Assembly (NCBI GenBank): GCA_005793645.1
Contig: SXRG01000074.1
Coordinates: 1-17,670, forward strand
Origin: Burkholderiales bacterium
Lineage (GTDB): Bacteria; Pseudomonadota; Gammaproteobacteria; Burkholderiales; Thiobacillaceae
Direction: 5' to 3'
Length of the DNA stretch: 17,670 nt
Within the stretch, counting starts at the first letter, position 1. Each line of letters begins with the position of its first letter. Made by a program: the position numbers and the translations under genes. A model generated the notes under the pieces. That model searched no databases. It was not told the origin of the DNA and worked only from the letters and a program-made list of their open reading frames with translations. Shown here one piece after another: positions 14,970 through 17,670 of this stretch.

Positions 14970-16076
14970 ATGTCTGTTATAAAAATCCGTCGCGAGCAAC
15001 TTCTGAAGCCCCTTCTCGCTGTAGTCGGCGTAGTTGAACGCAAACACACCCTTCCCATCCTTTCCAATCTATTGATTGAAAGTCAGGGTGGTAAGACAGC
15101 ACTAATCGGGACAGATCTTGAGTTACAGATTTCTGCCAACCTCATGGAAGGGGCCATGAGTGAGGCTAGCTTTACTGTTTCTGCACGCAAATTACTGGAT
15201 ATCAGTCGTTCCCTTCCCCCGGAGACACTGATGGATCTAGATCTTGATGGGGAAACGCTAAAAATTAAGGCAGGAAAGAGTCGTTTCACCTTGCAAACAC
15301 TACCTGCGCGTGATTTTCCGCAGATGCAGTTGGCAGAGGGTGACGGATTGCAATTTTCCATATCAGCAGACAGCTTGCGTCACTTACTGATGCGCGTGCA
15401 ATATGCGATGGCTGTACAAGATATTCGCTATTACCTGAACGGGATGCTGCTCTCTGTAAACAAGGGCATGCTGACCGTTGCTGCAACGGACGGACACCGT
15501 TTGGCGGTAGATGCCATCCCCATGCCTCTTGAAAATCCTGCTGAACTAGATGTGATCTTGCCTCGAAAAGCGGTTGTTGAATTAGTGAAACTACTGGGTG
15601 ATAACCTGGATCCAGTGGAGATTCACATGAGCGCCTCACAAATTGTCTTCAAACAAGCAGGTTTCGAGCTGAGAAGCAAAGTTGTAGATGGAAAATTCCC
15701 GGATTATCAACGGGTCATACCAACAGGCCATGATAAACATGTGCTTATTGGACGGCAGTTGTTCAATCAGTCGCTAGCGCGTGCAGCGATTCTGACCAAC
15801 GAAAAATATCGGGGCATCCGCATGGCGCTTGCCGACAACAAGATGCGCATTGCCTGTCGTAACAACGAACAAGAAGAGGCCCAGGAAGAGCTGGATATAG
15901 AATACACCCAAGAGCCCATGGATATTGGCTTCAATGTTCAATACCTGTTGGACATCCTTAACAATCTTGACTGTGAGACGGTACAGTGTTCGTTGAGTGA
16001 TCCAACCTCTAGCCTATTGATCAACATCCCTGGTGAGGAGTATTTTTGTTATGTTGTGATGCCGATGCGAATCTAA
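14970..16076 (+). CDS. dnaN: DNA polymerase III subunit beta (sliding clamp)
   Basis: The beta clamp encircles DNA as a dimer and tethers DNA polymerase III and many repair proteins. The 368-residue product equals the usual length (E. coli 366). It starts MSVIKIRREQLLKPLLAVVGVVERKHTLPILSNLL in the first of three clamp domains, carries DIRYYLNGMLL and ATDGHRLAV in the middle domain, and ends YFCYVVMPMRI, the family C-terminus that forms part of the peptide-binding pocket. AGGA lies about eight bases before the ATG. It follows dnaA and the candidate origin and precedes gyrB directly, with no recF between. Confidence 0.98.
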   Translation: MSVIKIRREQLLKPLLAVVGVVERKHTLPILSNLLIESQGGKTALIGTDLELQISANLMEGAMSEASFTVSARKLLDISRSLPPETLMDLDLDGETLKIKAGKSRFTLQTLPARDFPQMQLAEGDGLQFSISADSLRHLLMRVQYAMAVQDIRYYLNGMLLSVNKGMLTVAATDGHRLAVDAIPMPLENPAELDVILPRKAVVELVKLLGDNLDPVEIHMSASQIVFKQAGFELRSKVVDGKFPDYQRVIPTGHDKHVLIGRQLFNQSLARAAILTNEKYRGIRMALADNKMRIACRNNEQEEAQEELDIEYTQEPMDIGFNVQYLLDILNNLDCETVQCSLSDPTSSLLINIPGEEYFCYVVMPMRI

Positions 16077-16150
16077 GGTAAATCCAAAACGCAAACTGTA
16101 CACCCCAATTGACCTATTAATGTTTCACATGAAACAAGAGCAGATAACCT
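16077..16150. other. short dnaN-gyrB spacer lacking recF
   Basis: Only 74 bases separate the dnaN stop from the gyrB start. No remnant of recF is visible. The spacer holds the right-hand parS-like site; I see no strong promoter, although TTGACC at 16109-16114 could be a -35 element. Confidence 0.6.
16121..16136. promoter_or_regulatory. parS-like site (right of origin)
   Basis: TGTTTCACATGAAACA is identical to the site at 7648-7663, with the same central change from the parS consensus. It lies 14 bases before the gyrB ATG, about 2.7 kb right of the dnaA start. ParB bound here could also affect gyrB transcription, which is inference. Confidence 0.8.
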
Positions 16151-17670
16151 ATGGCTGATAATTACGACGAATCCAGTATCCAGCAACTTGAAGGGCTGGA
16201 AGCGGTGCGCAAGCGTCCCGGAATGTATATTGGTGATACACAGGACGGAAGTGGCTTACACCATATGGTTTTCGAGGTTTTAGACAACGCGATCGATGAG
16301 GCGTTGGCGGGTTATTGTGATGACATCAAGGTTACCATTCACACAGATAACTCTATCTCGATTACAGACAACGGACGCGGCATCCCGACGGGCATCAAGT
16401 TTGATGACAAGCATGAACCCAAACGTTCGGCCGCCGAGATTGTGATGTGTGTGTTGCACGCGGGCGGTAAGTTTAACCAGAACAGCTATAAGGTCTCAGG
16501 GGGACTTCATGGCGTGGGTGTATCGTGCGTCAATGCCTTGTCAAACTGGCTCAAGCTAACGATTCGACGTGATGGTAAGGCTTATTTCATGGAATTTAAC
16601 CGTGGCGTAGCGGTGGATCGTTTGATTGAAGTACAAAAAGGGGTGGAAATTTCGCCCTTGCGGGTCTTGGGCGATGCCAAGAAAAGTGGCACTGAAGTTC
16701 ATTTTCGCGCGGACGAAGACATTTTTGGTTTGGTTGAGTATCACTATGAAATTCTCGCCAAGCGGATTCGCGAACTCTCTTTCCTTAATAATGGCGTCAA
16801 GATTGAATTGATCGACGAGCGTGACGGTCGTCATGATAATTTTGCCTTCTCTGGCGGGGTTAAGGGTTTCGTCGAATACATCAACCGCAGCAAAACGGTA
16901 TTGCACCCCAACATCTTTGTCGCGAGTGGTGAATCGAAGGCTGGTGAGGCCACCATCACTGCTGAGGTCTCTATGCAGTGGAACAGTGGCTATCAGGAGC
17001 AGGTCCTGTGCTTTACAAACAATATTCCGCAATCCGATGGTGGTACCCATTTGACGGGCATGCGCGCGGCCATGACTCGCGTTATTAACAAGTACATAGA
17101 GGAAAACGATATCGCCAAGAAGGCTAAGGTCGAAATCACCGGGGATGACATGCGGGAAGGCCTGGTATGTGTTCTTTCCGTCAAAATGCCGGATCCAAAA
17201 TTTTCGTCCCAAACCAAGATGAAACTGGTGTCATCTGAGGCTCGGCCGGCGGTTGAGGAGGTTGTTTCTCAAAAACTAAGTGAATTTCTTCTGGAACGAC
17301 CTGCGGATGCCAAGATTATTTGTGCCAAGATCGTCGAGGCTGCACGTGCACGCGATGCGGCGCGTCGGGCGCGTGATATGACGCGGCGCAAGGGTGTTCT
17401 CGATTCGGCTGGCTTGCCCGGAAAACTGGCGGACTGTCAGGAAAAGGATCCGGCTTTATCCGAGATTTTTATTGTGGAAGGGGACTCTGCAGGAGGCTCT
17501 GCAAAACAGGGACGAGATCGCAAATTTCAGGCGATTTTACCCTTAAAAGGTAAGATCTTAAACGTAGAAAAAGCGCGCTACGATAAAATGCTGGCCTCGC
17601 AAGAAGTGGCCACCTTGATCACCGCATTGGGCTGTGGCATTGGGCCTGATGAATATGATCCAGATAAAAC
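16151..17670 (+). CDS. gyrB: DNA gyrase subunit B, N-terminal part (cut by window edge)
   Basis: GyrB supplies the ATPase of DNA gyrase, which introduces negative supercoils. From ATG 16151 there are 506 complete codons plus two bases before the edge, about two thirds of a usual ~800-residue protein. The GHKL ATPase domain shows the ATP-binding residues E42 and N46 (in FEVLDNAIDEAL), DNGRG (73-77) and GGLHGVG (117-123). The transducer domain has the QTK loop at 354-356, and the TOPRIM domain begins with EGDSAGG (443-449). A segment reading DDKHEPKRSAAE (about 85-96) is longer than the E. coli equivalent and is familiar from betaproteobacterial and some other proteobacterial GyrB proteins. The Shine-Dalgarno sequence is weak. 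Confidence 0.98.
   Translation, partial: MADNYDESSIQQLEGLEAVRKRPGMYIGDTQDGSGLHHMVFEVLDNAIDEALAGYCDDIKVTIHTDNSISITDNGRGIPTGIKFDDKHEPKRSAAEIVMCVLHAGGKFNQNSYKVSGGLHGVGVSCVNALSNWLKLTIRRDGKAYFMEFNRGVAVDRLIEVQKGVEISPLRVLGDAKKSGTEVHFRADEDIFGLVEYHYEILAKRIRELSFLNNGVKIELIDERDGRHDNFAFSGGVKGFVEYINRSKTVLHPNIFVASGESKAGEATITAEVSMQWNSGYQEQVLCFTNNIPQSDGGTHLTGMRAAMTRVINKYIEENDIAKKAKVEITGDDMREGLVCVLSVKMPDPKFSSQTKMKLVSSEARPAVEEVVSQKLSEFLLERPADAKIICAKIVEAARARDAARRARDMTRRKGVLDSAGLPGKLADCQEKDPALSEIFIVEGDSAGGSAKQGRDRKFQAILPLKGKILNVEKARYDKMLASQEVATLITALGCGIGPDEYDPDK

Noticed and set aside
16556..17212. Minus-strand open frame of 218 codons opposite gyrB
   Set aside because: Antisense to conserved GyrB transducer coding sequence.
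17343..17352. TGCACGTGCA palindrome in gyrB as a third parS site
   Set aside because: Only the CACGTG centre matches; the flanks lack the TGTTT/AAACA arms and the stretch encodes the conserved EAARARDAARRARD segment of GyrB.

Overview
This is a chromosomal replication-origin neighbourhood from a proteobacterium. Gene content and order (atpA-H-F-E-B-I, parB-parA, rsmG, mnmG, mnmE, yidC, rnpA, rpmH, then dnaA, dnaN, gyrB) are the classic origin-proximal set of Beta- and Gammaproteobacteria. Three details lean to Betaproteobacteria or a lineage near the beta/gamma boundary: recF is absent between dnaN and gyrB, GyrB carries a DDKHEPKRSAAE-type segment after its DNGRGIPTG motif, and parA-parB sit directly upstream of atpI. 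I cannot name a genus from the sequence alone.

Layout. From the left edge to about 13.25 kb everything is on the minus strand. Positions 1-3386 hold the front of the F1Fo ATP synthase operon (atpI, B, E, F, H and the first 251 codons of atpA). Positions 3459-7591 hold a tightly packed run mnmG-rsmG-parA-parB with overlapping start and stop codons. Positions 7665-9449 hold an ABC exporter half-transporter, an unexpected insertion between mnmG and mnmE. Positions 9645-13249 hold mnmE, yidC, rnpA and rpmH. The strand switches at about 13.25-13.4 kb, and dnaA, dnaN and the 5' two thirds of gyrB run on the plus strand to the right edge. All genes therefore diverge from the dnaA region, co-directional with forks leaving an origin there. 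The dnaA-dnaN spacer has a perfect DnaA box, two near-boxes and an AT-rich stretch, and is the best oriC candidate.

How it works together. DnaA, the beta clamp and GyrB start and sustain replication. ParA and ParB partition the new origins, and two identical 16-bp parS-like sites lie 5-6 kb left and 2.7 kb right of the dnaA start. RpmH, RnpA and YidC cover ribosome, tRNA-processing and membrane-insertion functions; MnmE and MnmG together modify the tRNA wobble uridine; RsmG methylates 16S rRNA. The ATP synthase subunits match the E. coli-type proton enzyme closely.

I see no tRNA, rRNA, CRISPR, insertion sequence or phage gene, and no gene-free stretch over 300 bases. I found no convincing undescribed multi-gene system. 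The items most worth a second look are the paired variant parS sites (one inside a 30-bp palindrome at the end of the ABC exporter gene), the exporter itself, the missing recF and yidD, and a hairpin that would occlude the mnmG ribosome binding site.
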